From the NCBI RefSeq assembly GCF_031180965.1, contig NZ_JAPSLH010000009.1:1-64000 (forward strand): a stretch of DNA of 64,000 nt. The letters run 5' to 3'. The position numbers and the translations under genes are program-made. Source of the DNA: Chelativorans sp. (GTDB lineage Bacteria > Pseudomonadota > Alphaproteobacteria > Rhizobiales > Rhizobiaceae). Numbering within the stretch: position 1 is the first letter of the stretch; every line of letters starts with the position of its first letter. The notes below the pieces were generated by a model. That model was given only the letters and a program-made list of their open reading frames with translations, had not been told where the DNA came from and searched no databases. Shown here piece after piece: positions 39,138-48,404 of the stretch.

Positions 39138-40592
39138 GTGCATAGTTCCATGTTTCGGTCGGCCGCATTCGTGGCCTCTATTTTCTCGCTCTACATCGCG
39201 GGAGCGATGCTCATTCCAGCGGCTGTGGATCTCTATTACGGCCACAGCGACTGGCAGGTATTCCTCGTCTGCGCCATGACGACGGGCGCCATCGCGCTGA
39301 CGGTCGCGGCAGCAACCGGCGGCCGGTCGCCGGTACGCTCGACGCGGCTTGCCTTTTTTGTCGTGGTGGTGCTCTGGGCCACGCTCGGCTTCGTGGGCGC
39401 CCTGCCCCTGTATATGGCCTCCTTCGAAGTCAGCTTTGCCGGCGCTGTGTTTGAATCCGTCTCTGCCATCACAACGACTGGATCCACCGTGCTTGTCGGG
39501 CTCGACAACATGCCGCCGGGCATCCTGCTCTGGCGCTCGCTCCTCAATTGGATCGGGGGTCTTGGCGTGGTCGTGCTCGGCCTCTTCTTCCTTCCGCTCC
39601 TCAATGTCGGCGGCTTTTCCTATTTCCGCATCGAATCGTCGGACATCGAGGATCGCCCTTTCGAGCGCCTTGCGAGCTTCCTGCGCGCCCTGGCCGCGAT
39701 CTATGCCGTACTGACGCTGCTCTGCGCGACGGCCTATGCCGTGGCCGGGATGAGCGCCTTCGATGCCATCAATCACTCGATGGCGACGCTCGCCACCGGC
39801 GGTTTTTCGACACATGATGCGTCTTTCGGCTTCTTCGAAAATTCCGCCATTCTCTGGATCGGCACTGTCTTTATGATCCTTGGTGCCCTGCCCTTTTCCA
39901 TCCTCATCCTCTTTGTTCTGCGCGGAAGGCTGGACGCGCTGCGCGACCCGCAGATCCGGCTGTTCCTCGCCTACACGGCCGCTATCGTCCTCGCCGTGGC
40001 GATACATCGACGTGTGACCGCCGATATTCCCTTCGGCGAGGCGCTGACGAGCTCCGCCTTCAACCTGGTTTCCATCATCACCACAACCGGCTTCGCCAGC
40101 GAGGACTACACGCTTTGGGGACCATTCGCCGTCACTGTGGTCTTTTTCGCCACTTTTCTCGGCGGCTGTTCCGGCTCCACTTCGGGCGCGATCAAGGCGT
40201 ACCGTTTCTTCGTGTTAGGGCGCATGCTGCAGAATGGGCTGCGCACCCTCATCTACGGTCGCTCAGTGCAGCCGCTTCGTTATGGCAACCGGGTCATCGA
40301 CGAGGAGATGCAGCGCTCGGTCGTGCTCTTCCTCGCGGCGTTCTTCCTTGTCTGGGTGGCGGGCAGCATCGCGCTGGCGGCCGGTGGCATGGACCTGGTG
40401 ACGGCGCTGACCGCTTCGCTCACCGCGCTTACCAATGTCGGGCCGGGCCTCGGGCCGATCATCGGCCCAGCAGGCAATTTCTCCACCGTCGGGGACTATG
40501 CGCTGTGGATCCTCTCCGCGAGTATGCTGCTCGGTCGACTCGAGATCCTCGCAGTCCTGGTGCTGCTCACGCCCACCTTTTGGCGCAACTGA
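39138..40592 (+). CDS. trkH: Trk potassium channel subunit TrkH
   Basis: 484 residues with about ten membrane segments and four pore repeats. The selectivity-filter-like stretches are SAITTTGSTVLVG (near 107), LATGGFST (near 216), IITTTGFAS (near 315) and LTNVGPGLG (near 432). TrkA, encoded 25 kb upstream, gates this channel. The GTG at 39138 has GGAAAG eight bases upstream and aligns with the family N terminus. ATG at 39150 is possible but lacks a ribosome site. It is convergent with the L,D-transpeptidase gene, with a 5-bp gap. Confidence 0.93.
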   Translation: MHSSMFRSAAFVASIFSLYIAGAMLIPAAVDLYYGHSDWQVFLVCAMTTGAIALTVAAATGGRSPVRSTRLAFFVVVVLWATLGFVGALPLYMASFEVSFAGAVFESVSAITTTGSTVLVGLDNMPPGILLWRSLLNWIGGLGVVVLGLFFLPLLNVGGFSYFRIESSDIEDRPFERLASFLRALAAIYAVLTLLCATAYAVAGMSAFDAINHSMATLATGGFSTHDASFGFFENSAILWIGTVFMILGALPFSILILFVLRGRLDALRDPQIRLFLAYTAAIVLAVAIHRRVTADIPFGEALTSSAFNLVSIITTTGFASEDYTLWGPFAVTVVFFATFLGGCSGSTSGAIKAYRFFVLGRMLQNGLRTLIYGRSVQPLRYGNRVIDEEMQRSVVLFLAAFFLVWVAGSIALAAGGMDLVTALTASLTALTNVGPGLGPIIGPAGNFSTVGDYALWILSASMLLGRLEILAVLVLLTPTFWRN

Positions 40593-40597
40593 GAGCG

Positions 40598-42472
40598 TCA
40601 GCTACCCTGCGTGCGCAGTTCTTCGACTTTTGCCAATGCCTTTTCCAGACTGGCGTCGCGATCGTAGATGTCGGGATGGTAGGAGATGCCACCCGACGGT
40701 TCCGGCCAGGCGGTGAAATAGCCGACATAGACAGGGATCTTCTTCGGGAGGTCGCGGCGCATATTGCGGCGCTTTTCCACGGTCGTGGCGATCTCCTCCA
40801 CCGTTGTGCCGAGCACCGCGGCGGCCATTGCGCGCGGATCCTGCAGGCGCACGCAGCCATGGCTGAATGCCCGGGTGTCGCGGCCAAACAGCGACTTTTC
40901 CGGCGTGTCATGCATGTAGATGTCGTGCTTGTTGGGGAACATTATCTTCAGTTCACCAAGCGCGTTTCGGGCGCCCGGCGGCTGCCGCACGCCGACATGA
41001 ACCCTCGAACCATAGGACCACCAATTGACGGACGAGGACGAGATGCGCCGGCCGCTCGAATTGATCACCTCGTAGCCTGCCCGGTCGAGATATCCCGGAT
41101 CGCGCCGCAGCCGCGGCAGCATCTCGTTGACAATGATCGATTGCGGCACACCCCAATAGGGGTTGAACTCCACATACTCGATCTCGTCATAGAAGAAGGT
41201 GGTCTGGGTGGAGGGCTTGCCCACCACGGCGCGCATCGAAAGCCGCTCCCTGCCCTCCTCGATGAAGCTGGCGGTGAAGGAGGCGGCGTTGATCATCACG
41301 CGCGTGCTGCCCAGATGCGAGGGATGCCACCGCAGGCGTTCCATGGCGAGCAGCACTTTTTCAATGCGTGCGGCCTTGGACTGGCCGGCGAGCGCGCCCA
41401 CCGTGCGCGCGCCTATGACGCCGTCCGGCTTCAACTCGTGCCGCTCCTGCGCAGCCTTGATGACCGGCACCAGATCCGGGACATAGGTGTCGCTGCCCAG
41501 ATGCGCCATCAGCACCGCGCCGTGCTCGGCCCGGAATTGCTCGTCGGCGTCGCGGTCGATGATGCGCAGGAGTTTTGCGAAATCGGGATGGCTTCCGCCG
41601 GGCCGCACGAAGATGCCAGGGTCAACGACAATCTCCTGCTCGGACTCCGCGCGAAGAGCCTTCAACTCCTGGCGCAAGGCTGCATAGAGCTCGTTCTGCG
41701 GATGAAGGGACTCCAGATAGTCTGCCGGCTTGTCCGTCCGGGAGAGCACCTCAAGGACCGTCGCCTCGTCGAAGGGCTTTGCCGGGAAATCATGATAGCC
41801 GGAGAGCTTGTTGGGGTCGACGCGACCCAGCCGGGCGTCCCGCGCGTAACGCAGGGCGCGGGCAGTAAGGGCGAGCTCGAAACGGATGAGCGCCTGACCG
41901 CGCTCCTGGACATTGGTTGTGGAGGCGCCGCGGGTGGGTGGCGCCGTTACAACATAGTCCGCTTCGGAAAGCCCGAAATCTCCTGCATTTCCGAGCACGG
42001 CCATGACTTGCCTTGCCCGCCCGTTCGGACCGTTTCCGTCGACCCAGACAAACGCGGGATGTTTCGAATAATGCTCCACTACAGCCGCGGCGATCTTCTT
42101 TTCGGCAAGAAGTTCGAAGTCCGACAGGCTGGCGAGAGCCTTGGCGAAGGGAGAGGCTGCGAGCCCGCCTTCGCTTGAAAGTGCAGCGGAGATAGCAGCC
42201 AGATTGACTGCGGCGAGCGGCTCCGGGCGATAATCATAGACGGCCGGCGCCGACACCCGTGGCGCAGCCCGCCGAGTCGCGGTCCTCGCCGGCGCCTTCC
42301 TCACGGGAGGGGCAACCCGCTCGACCCGCGGCGCGACACGCTCGCGCGGTACCCTGTTCCCGAACAGCATGTCAAAGAGGTAGCGCTCGGCGCTGGCGGG
42401 GCTCGCCGTGGCAAATAGCGCCGCCGCTAGGATCGAGAGGCTGGCCCCTCTCGCAAATCGTCCACCGGCCAT
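40598..42472 (-). CDS. L,D-transpeptidase (YcbB/LdtD-like)
   Basis: 624 residues. A signal peptide ends at ASA (about residue 28). An Arg/Pro/Ala-rich linker, a scaffold domain and a peptidoglycan-binding motif (DGVIGARTVGALAG near 370) follow. The YkuD catalytic domain (about 400-570) has FSHGCVRLQDP with nucleophile Cys540 and its His partner. It makes 3-3 (mDAP-mDAP) crosslinks, the dominant type in polar-growing rhizobia. The long form with scaffold and binding domains separates it from short ErfK/YbiS enzymes. Confidence 0.92.
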   Translation of the reverse strand: MAGGRFARGASLSILAAALFATASPASAERYLFDMLFGNRVPRERVAPRVERVAPPVRKAPARTATRRAAPRVSAPAVYDYRPEPLAAVNLAAISAALSSEGGLAASPFAKALASLSDFELLAEKKIAAAVVEHYSKHPAFVWVDGNGPNGRARQVMAVLGNAGDFGLSEADYVVTAPPTRGASTTNVQERGQALIRFELALTARALRYARDARLGRVDPNKLSGYHDFPAKPFDEATVLEVLSRTDKPADYLESLHPQNELYAALRQELKALRAESEQEIVVDPGIFVRPGGSHPDFAKLLRIIDRDADEQFRAEHGAVLMAHLGSDTYVPDLVPVIKAAQERHELKPDGVIGARTVGALAGQSKAARIEKVLLAMERLRWHPSHLGSTRVMINAASFTASFIEEGRERLSMRAVVGKPSTQTTFFYDEIEYVEFNPYWGVPQSIIVNEMLPRLRRDPGYLDRAGYEVINSSGRRISSSSVNWWSYGSRVHVGVRQPPGARNALGELKIMFPNKHDIYMHDTPEKSLFGRDTRAFSHGCVRLQDPRAMAAAVLGTTVEEIATTVEKRRNMRRDLPKKIPVYVGYFTAWPEPSGGISYHPDIYDRDASLEKALAKVEELRTQGS

Positions 42473-42759
42473 GGCCTCTTCCCTCTTCCCATGCCTACCC
42501 GGCCCTCCGCCCCTCGCAGAAGGTCCGATCGGTGCAATTGTACCGATTCAGTAAAGGATCGAGAAGCGACGATGGGGTGCCTTCGTAAGCAAAAAGTAAA
42601 GGCGGGAAGTCAACTCGCCGGACGAGCCGGTTCCTGGTGCAGAATGGGCACAGTGCCGCCGGAGGCGAAGGCTACGATCGCCTCCGCCGCCGCGGGACCG
42701 GAAAGGAACAGAGGCGCCGGACCGTCGAGAACTGGGGAAGGGGGTGAAGCGCCCTCCCG

Positions 42760-43395
42760 CTACCACATGGTCTTTGCCGCGCGCTCCGGCCACTCCTCGT
42801 CATAGCTTCTACTGTCGATGCCGCCGCGGCTCAGCTCGTGCAGGATGTCACCAGGCGTGGGGAGGTTCTTCGGATCCACCTTCGCATCCTCCTCCCAAAG
42901 CCGCGAACGGTGGATCGCGCGCGCACACTGGAAATAGATGCTGTCGATCGCGATCACGATCACCGAGCGCGGCGCCTTTCCGTCCACGGCGAAGGAAGCT
43001 CGGAGCTCCGCGTCCGCCGAAATCCGCGCCCGCCCATTTACGCGCAGCGTGGTGCCGGAGCCCGGAACGAGGAAGAGGAGCCCGACACGACCGTCGCGCA
43101 CGATGTTCTTCAGCGAGTCGATCCGGTTGTTGCCGTGCCGGTCCGGCATCAGCAGCGTCCGCTCGTTCTTTATCCGTACGAAGCCGCGCTGGTCGCCGCG
43201 CGGCGAGCAGTCGAGTCCCTCCGGGCCGGCGGTCGCGAGCGCCACGAAGGGCGATGCTTCTATGAAAGCTGCATAGGCCGGAATGATGCGGTCGATCTCC
43301 TTGATCAGCGAGGTCTGCCCGGGCTGGCCGTACAGCGCTTCCAAGTCCCCGACGCTTTCGATGAACCCCGTGCGGGAAAGTTCCTCAACGCTCAC
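42760..43395 (-). CDS. Pyridoxamine 5'-phosphate oxidase-family FMN-binding protein
   Basis: 211 residues of the split-barrel flavin-binding fold. The core FVALATAGPEGLDCSPRGD (near 50-68) and LLMPDRHGNNRIDSLKNI (near 80-97) are the FMN contacts of the MSMEG_1061-like PPOX group, known for F420/FMN-dependent reductions of unassigned substrates. It is not PdxH, because the PLP-site residues are not apparent. It begins with GTG at 43395, inside the last 11 bp of the DUF971 gene, so the two are probably translationally coupled. Confidence 0.82.
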   Translation of the reverse strand: MSVEELSRTGFIESVGDLEALYGQPGQTSLIKEIDRIIPAYAAFIEASPFVALATAGPEGLDCSPRGDQRGFVRIKNERTLLMPDRHGNNRIDSLKNIVRDGRVGLLFLVPGSGTTLRVNGRARISADAELRASFAVDGKAPRSVIVIAIDSIYFQCARAIHRSRLWEEDAKVDPKNLPTPGDILHELSRGGIDSRSYDEEWPERAAKTMW

Positions 43396-43738
43396 GGCTC
43401 AATCCTTTCTGTTCGAGCTCGGCGAGATAGTTCTGCCAGAGCTTTTCGCGCTCATGGCCGAGTTTCGCCAGATAGGTCCAGCTGTATAGGCCGGTTTCAT
43501 GACCGTCATTGAACACGATCCGCACGGCATAATTGCCGACCGGCTCGATGCGGGAGATCTCCACATTTTTCTTTCCGCCCACGGTGACGCGCTGATCGGG
43601 CGAATGGCCCTGCACTTCGGCCGAGGGCGACAGCACGCGCAGCATCTCGGCGGTGATCGGCATCGGCTCCTCGTCCGGAAAGCTGATCGTGAGAAGCTTC
43701 CGGTCCTTCGAGACGCGCAATTCCTTGGGTGGCCGCAT
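43385..43738 (-). CDS. DUF971 (gamma-butyrobetaine-hydroxylase N-terminal-like) protein
   Basis: A single DUF971 domain of 117 residues. The fold begins with RPPKELRVSKDRKLLTISF. The later EPVGNYAVRIVFNDGHETGL segment and YSWTYLAKLG with its Trp are the family marks. In animals the domain is the N-terminal part of carnitine-synthesis hydroxylases; in bacteria it occurs alone and has been linked to Fe-S cluster proteins. It overlaps the PPOX-family gene by 11 bp and is divergent from moaA. Confidence 0.88.
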   Translation of the reverse strand: MRPPKELRVSKDRKLLTISFPDEEPMPITAEMLRVLSPSAEVQGHSPDQRVTVGGKKNVEISRIEPVGNYAVRIVFNDGHETGLYSWTYLAKLGHEREKLWQNYLAELEQKGLSRER

Positions 43739-43904
43739 CGACTGTCCTCCTTCGCCTGCTTATGTTAGCCGGCCGACAATGGGAAGAATGGCTGGAACAT
43801 TGCCGCCAATGAGCGGGAAGTGCTAGCTAAAGCTTGAATATCAGGGCCGCAGGCCTAACATTCGCTGGTGAGCCCTGCCCTGCAGCGGGAAGACAGGAAT
43901 ATCC

Positions 43905-44912
43905 ATGAACGACCAGAGCAGCATGATCGACCCCTTCGGCCGCGCCATTACATATCTGCGCGTGTCGGTGACGGACCGCTGCGATTTTCGCTGCGTCTAC
44001 TGCATGGCCGAGGACATGGCCTTCCTGCCCAAGAAGGATCTGCTGAGCCTGGAAGAGCTGGAGCGGCTCTGCACCGTCTTCATTGAGAAGGGAGTGCGGC
44101 GTCTCAGGCTCACCGGCGGCGAGCCGCTGGTGCGCAAGAACATCATGCATCTCATCGGCCAGCTCTCGCGCCATCTGGAAACGGGCGCGCTGGATGAGCT
44201 GACCCTCACGACGAACGGTTCGCAACTCGAGCGCTTTGCCGCGGAACTGTCCAACTGCGGGGTTAGGCGCATCAATGTTTCTCTCGACACGCTAGACGCG
44301 GAGAAGTTTCGCGCCATCACGCGGTGGGGCGTGCTCGACCGTGTGTTGCGCGGCATCGACGCCGCGCAGGCGGCGGGCCTCAAGGTCAAGATCAATGCGG
44401 TAGCGTTGCGCGGCTTCAACGAGGCGGAACTTCCGGGAATGATCCGCTGGGCCCATGGACGCGGCATGGACATGACGGTGATCGAGACCATGCCGCTCGG
44501 CGAGGTTGATGTGGACCGCACGGACCAATATCTTCCACTCTCGGAACTTCGTGCGGCTCTGGAAGAGCAGTTCACGCTGGCCGACATCCCGTACAAGACC
44601 GGCGGCCCGGCTCGCTACGTGGATGTGGCCGAAACGGGCGGGCGGCTCGGCTTCATCACGCCACTCACGCATAATTTCTGCGAGAGCTGCAACCGCGTGC
44701 GCGTCACCTGCACCGGCACGCTATATATGTGCCTTGGTCAGGAGGATGCGGCCGATCTGCGCGCGCCGCTGCGTGCTTCAGAAGGCAACGAACTTCTTTC
44801 CCGCTCCATCGACGAGGCGATCACCCGCAAGCCGAAGGGCCACGACTTCGTCATCGACCGCCGGACGCGCCGCCCCGCCGTCTCCCGCCATATGAGCGTG
44901 ACCGGCGGCTGA
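43905..44912 (+). CDS. moaA: GTP 3',8-cyclase MoaA
   Basis: A 335-residue radical-SAM enzyme starting molybdenum cofactor synthesis from GTP. The N-terminal cluster motif is CDFRCVYC (CX3CX2C, near residue 26). The C-terminal cluster that binds substrate is [19 protein letters not shown], with its three cysteines near 265-283. The protein ends in a Gly-Gly tail (VTGG), which is essential in MoaA. ATG at 43905 follows GGAATATCC. MobA and MobB lie 2.3 kb downstream on the same strand, past two transporter genes. Confidence 0.96.
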   Translation: MNDQSSMIDPFGRAITYLRVSVTDRCDFRCVYCMAEDMAFLPKKDLLSLEELERLCTVFIEKGVRRLRLTGGEPLVRKNIMHLIGQLSRHLETGALDELTLTTNGSQLERFAAELSNCGVRRINVSLDTLDAEKFRAITRWGVLDRVLRGIDAAQAAGLKVKINAVALRGFNEAELPGMIRWAHGRGMDMTVIETMPLGEVDVDRTDQYLPLSELRAALEEQFTLADIPYKTGGPARYVDVAETGGRLGFITPLTHNFCESCNRVRVTCTGTLYMCLGQEDAADLRAPLRASEGNELLSRSIDEAITRKPKGHDFVIDRRTRRPAVSRHMSVTGG

Positions 44913-44996
44913 CAAGATTTTTCGTGGTGTTGGACCGATTGCCTTGAATGCACTTCGGCCATAAGTGAGGCTTACGAAAACAGCTTCGGAGCCGAT

Positions 44997-45917
44997 GTGG
45001 CCCTTTCTGTAAATCTCAGAGGTGCGCTGTTCATGTCGATAGCCATGGCCGGCTTCACCTTCAATGATGCATTGCTGAAATTCGTTCTGCCCACGATGAA
45101 TTTGGGCCAGGCCGTGCTTGTGCGTGGGGTGTTCGCCACCGCGCTGCTTTTTCTCCTTGTGGCGCGCCAGCGCGGCCCGCTGCGGTTCGGCGCATTGCTG
45201 CATCCCAGCGTGCTGATCCGGCTGGTGTGTGAGGTAGCGGCGACAATCACCTTCGTCCTTGCGCTGATGCGCCTGCCGCTCGCCGATGTGAGCGCGGTGC
45301 TACAGGCTCTGCCGCTCGCGGTCACGCTTGGCGCAGCCTTCATCTTCAGCGAACCGGTCGGCTGGCGGCGCTGGCTGGCGATCCTCGGCGGCTTCGTAGG
45401 TGTGATGATCGTCGTCAGGCCCGGTTTCGAAGGATTCAACGCGTGGTCCCTTTCAGCCCTCGTAACCGTCGGGTTCTGCGCGGTTCGCGACCTGTCCACC
45501 CACAGTATTCCCCGCGAGGTGCCCACCGCCTGGATTTCAGCCGCCACCTCCCTTGCCGTCATGTTGTGCGGCGTGGTCCTGATCGGCCCTTTCGGCGGCT
45601 GGTCTCCGCTGACATTGCCCAACACCGCTGCCCTCTTTGGCTCCGCGCTTGCGCTCGTATTTGGATACCAGTTCATCATCAAAGCCCTGCGCGAGGGCGA
45701 CATCTCATTCATGGCGCCGTTCCGCTATACGGCACTTTTGTGGGCCATAGCACTGGGCTACCTGCTTTTCGGCGATGTACCTGACGGTCCGATGCTGCTC
45801 GGCTCCGCATTGATCGTGGTCTCCGGCCTCTATGCACTCTATCGCGAGCGGGTTGCCGGAAGGCAGCAGCCGATCATTGAAAGCACCGAGCCCAATATGG
45901 CTCCCGACGGTCTTTGA
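44997..45917 (+). CDS. EamA/DMT-family membrane transporter
   Basis: 306 residues with ten membrane segments arranged as two EamA repeats (about 8-140 and 155-285). The second repeat contains the conserved AFxYxxxxWA-type stretch APFRYTALLWAIALGYLLFG. DMT proteins export or take up small metabolites, and the substrate is not deducible. GTG at 44997 follows CGGAGCC. A proximal ATG at 45033 would remove part of helix 1. It is 84 bp after moaA and may be read from it. Confidence 0.85.
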   Translation: MALSVNLRGALFMSIAMAGFTFNDALLKFVLPTMNLGQAVLVRGVFATALLFLLVARQRGPLRFGALLHPSVLIRLVCEVAATITFVLALMRLPLADVSAVLQALPLAVTLGAAFIFSEPVGWRRWLAILGGFVGVMIVVRPGFEGFNAWSLSALVTVGFCAVRDLSTHSIPREVPTAWISAATSLAVMLCGVVLIGPFGGWSPLTLPNTAALFGSALALVFGYQFIIKALREGDISFMAPFRYTALLWAIALGYLLFGDVPDGPMLLGSALIVVSGLYALYRERVAGRQQPIIESTEPNMAPDGL

Positions 45918-45962
45918 GGAAAAGATGCGCTTGCCCGAAAGCCTGATCCCGCGGAGGGCATA

Positions 45963-47168
45963 TTGACCGCCCGCCCTTTTGACCGCACGACGCCGCCTCA
46001 CGTCATCACCCTGGTGATCGCGGCCGCCACATCGGCCCTGCCGACCAATCTTTTCCTGCCCTCCCTTCCCGGGATGGCCGTCTATTTCCACGCCGATTAC
46101 AGGGTGGTGCAGCTCGCCGTGTCCCTCTATCTGGCGGCGACGGCGGTGCTTCAGCTCGGCATCGGACCTGCTTCGGACAGGTTCGGCCGGCGGCCGGTGA
46201 TGCTCTTCTGCCTGGCCGTTTTCATCGTGAGCACGATCGCCGCCACATTTGCGCCGACGATCGAGATCCTGCTCTTCCTGCGCCTGTTTCAGGCCTTCTC
46301 CGCTGCCGGGATGGTGCTTTCCCGCGCGATCGTGCGCGACACGGTCGGCCCGGACGAGGCGGCGAGCCGCCTCGGCTATATCACCATGGGAATTGCGATC
46401 GCGCCGATGATCGGTCCGGTGATCGGCGGGCTCTTGGAGGAGCTCTATGGCTGGCAATCCACCTTCCACCTCATGCTGGCCTTCGGCATCGTCGCATTCG
46501 CCCTCGTCTATCTCGATCTTGGTGAGACGAACTCAAATCCGTCCACCAGTGTCAGCAGTCAGATAAAGACCTATCCGGAACTGTTCCGCTCGCGCCGCTT
46601 CTGGGGCTATTCCGCGACAGCCGCCTTCACCTCCGGTGCATTCTTCGCCTTTCTGGGCGGCGGCCCCTTCGTCGCGACGGAGCTTCTCGGGCTATCGCCG
46701 TCGGCTTACGGGCTCTATTTCGCCCTGATTTCCTTGGGCTACGTGCTGGGCAATTTCGTTTCCGGGCGCTATTCGCGTGCCCTTGGCATCAACCGGATGA
46801 TGCTCTTGGGCAGTGTCGTCGCATGCGTCGGCACGGTCCTGTCCATCCTTCTCTTCGCTGCCGGCTACTACCACGCCCTCTCGCTTTTTGGGCCCACCTT
46901 CTTCGTCGGCGTGGGCAACGGAATTGCGCTGCCCAACGCAAATGCCGGTACCGTGAGCGTGCGTCCGCACCTAGCAGGCTCGGCCTCCGGCCTTGGTGGC
47001 GCCCTGCAGATCGGCGGAGGGGCGGCGTTGGCCGCTCTCGCCGGCGCGCTGCTCACGATCGAGTCCGGCCCCTACCCGCTTCTGGCCGTCATGCTGCTCT
47101 CGTCCGTGTGCAGCATTGCCACCAGCTTCTGGGTTATGCAGGTTGCTCACAGGAAGGGCGATCTTTGA
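45963..47168 (+). CDS. Bcr/CflA-family multidrug efflux MFS transporter
   Basis: 401 residues with 12 membrane segments. The Bcr/CflA signature is seen in the first helix pair (TNLFLPSLPGMAVYF) and in motif A, GPASDRFGRRPVML near residues 63-76. Motif C-like GIAIAPMIGPVIGG near 139-152 marks drug/H+ antiporters. The TTG at 45963 is preceded by GCGGAGGGC. Homologues export bicyclomycin, chloramphenicol or sulphonamides. It sits between the EamA transporter and mobA, with a 9-bp gap to the latter. Confidence 0.88.
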   Translation: MTARPFDRTTPPHVITLVIAAATSALPTNLFLPSLPGMAVYFHADYRVVQLAVSLYLAATAVLQLGIGPASDRFGRRPVMLFCLAVFIVSTIAATFAPTIEILLFLRLFQAFSAAGMVLSRAIVRDTVGPDEAASRLGYITMGIAIAPMIGPVIGGLLEELYGWQSTFHLMLAFGIVAFALVYLDLGETNSNPSTSVSSQIKTYPELFRSRRFWGYSATAAFTSGAFFAFLGGGPFVATELLGLSPSAYGLYFALISLGYVLGNFVSGRYSRALGINRMMLLGSVVACVGTVLSILLFAAGYYHALSLFGPTFFVGVGNGIALPNANAGTVSVRPHLAGSASGLGGALQIGGGAALAALAGALLTIESGPYPLLAVMLLSSVCSIATSFWVMQVAHRKGDL

Positions 47169-47177
47169 GGAACGGTT

Positions 47178-47792
47178 GTGGATAGGAAGGTTGCGGGAAT
47201 TATCCTGGCCGGCGGAAAGTCCTCGCGGATGGGCGGCGGCGACAAGGCCCTTCATCTGCTTGCCGGACGACCGATATTGACCCATGTGGCCGATCGACTG
47301 GGCCGTCAGGTCGATGTCCTGGCGATCAACGCCAATGGCGATCCAGCGCGATTTACGGAGTTCGGTCTGGCCGTGGTAGCCGATCCGCAGCCTGATCTTG
47401 GGCCTCTGGGCGGTGTTCTGGCCGGGCTTCTTTGGGCGAGAAGCCATGCTTGCCCTTGTGCTCTCACCGTCGCCTGCGATACGCCCTTCTTCCCGGAAGA
47501 CCTCGTGAAGAGGCTGCGCGACGCTGCCGACCAACCGGACCGGATCGTCCAGAGCAGCTCCGGCGGACGAACGCATCCGACCTTTGCGCTTTGGCCGGTG
47601 TCTCTGGCGGAAGACCTTGACGAGTTCCTGCGCCAAGCAGGCGCGGCCTCCATGCGCGCCTATGCGGGCGCTCGGCACCGGCCGGCGGTCGTCGATTTTG
47701 CTGTCGCCGGAGGCGTCGATCCCTTTTTCAACATCAACACGAGGGACGATCTCATAGCGGCGGAGCGGATTGCATCGGAGATCGAAGGATGA
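47178..47792 (+). CDS. mobA: Molybdenum cofactor guanylyltransferase MobA
   Basis: 204 residues. The GTP-binding loop ILAGGKSSRMGGGDKAL is at residues 8-24. The ALTVACDTPFFP segment near 95-106 holds the metal-binding Asp, and the late VDPFFNINTRDDL is the family C-terminal mark. It attaches GMP to molybdopterin to form the MGD cofactor of DMSO-reductase-type enzymes. GTG start at 47178; its end overlaps mobB by 4 bp (ATGA). Confidence 0.94.
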   Translation: MDRKVAGIILAGGKSSRMGGGDKALHLLAGRPILTHVADRLGRQVDVLAINANGDPARFTEFGLAVVADPQPDLGPLGGVLAGLLWARSHACPCALTVACDTPFFPEDLVKRLRDAADQPDRIVQSSSGGRTHPTFALWPVSLAEDLDEFLRQAGAASMRAYAGARHRPAVVDFAVAGGVDPFFNINTRDDLIAAERIASEIEG

Positions 47793-48289
47793 CGGCGGTC
47801 ATCGGCATCACCGGCTGGAAGAATTCGGGCAAGACCACGCTCACGGAACGGCTCGTGGCAGTCTTCGTCGCCCGCGGGCTGCGCGTCGCCACCGTCAAGC
47901 ACGCGCATCACGATTTCGATATTGATCAGCCTGGGACGGATTCCTTCCGCCATCGGGCGGCCGGCGCCGCGGAAACGGCCATAATCTCGGGGCGCCGCTG
48001 GGCGATCATGCATGAGTTGCACGACGAAAGCGAGCCGAACCTCGCCGACATCCTCACCAAACTGTCCCCTTCCGACCTCGTCGTGGTCGAAGGTTTCAAG
48101 AAGGAGCAGCATCCAAAGATCGAGTGCCGGCGACTGGCCGCGCGCGACCGGACGCCGCTCGGGCTGCCAGGCATCGTCGCCATCGCCAGCGACCACGCGG
48201 TGAGTGACGATCTGCCTCGCTTCATGCTGGACGATGTGGAGGCGATCGCCGATTTCGTCACCGGCTACCTTGGCATTCAGCCACGGTGA
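47789..48289 (+). CDS. mobB: Molybdopterin-guanine dinucleotide biosynthesis protein MobB
   Basis: 166 residues. The P-loop is GWKNSGKTTLTERLV near residues 7-21, followed by VKHAHHDFDIDQPGTDSFRH, whose HD-rich segment is the MobB mark. The VVVEGFKKE stretch near 90-98 is Walker B-like. It is a GTP-binding partner that aids MobA; it is not essential in E. coli. Its stop lies in an inverted repeat that precedes the ABC transporter gene. Confidence 0.92.
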   Translation: MTAVIGITGWKNSGKTTLTERLVAVFVARGLRVATVKHAHHDFDIDQPGTDSFRHRAAGAAETAIISGRRWAIMHELHDESEPNLADILTKLSPSDLVVVEGFKKEQHPKIECRRLAARDRTPLGLPGIVAIASDHAVSDDLPRFMLDDVEAIADFVTGYLGIQPR

Positions 48290-48325
48290 AATGCAGGCGA
48301 TTGCAAAGCTTTATGGTTGCATTTC
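48288..48325. promoter_or_regulatory. Inverted repeat upstream of the amino-acid binding protein
   Basis: GAAATGCA (48288-48295) and TGCATTTC (48318-48325) are perfect inverted 8-mers 22 bp apart, 80 bp before the binding-protein start. The arms could be an operator or the foot of an RNA fold. No regulator can be assigned. Confidence 0.3.
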
Positions 48326-48404
48326 CGTCGTGAAGAGTGGGAATATCGCCGCAAGTCCCGCGGGCTCACCCGATGCGGGGCAAATGCGACAGAGAGGAAC
48401 ATCC

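Noticed and set aside
40115-42178. Plus-strand open frame of almost 690 codons over trkH end and the L,D-transpeptidase
   Set aside because: Antisense to a transpeptidase with intact HGCVRL active site and crosses the trkH stop; no recognisable domain.
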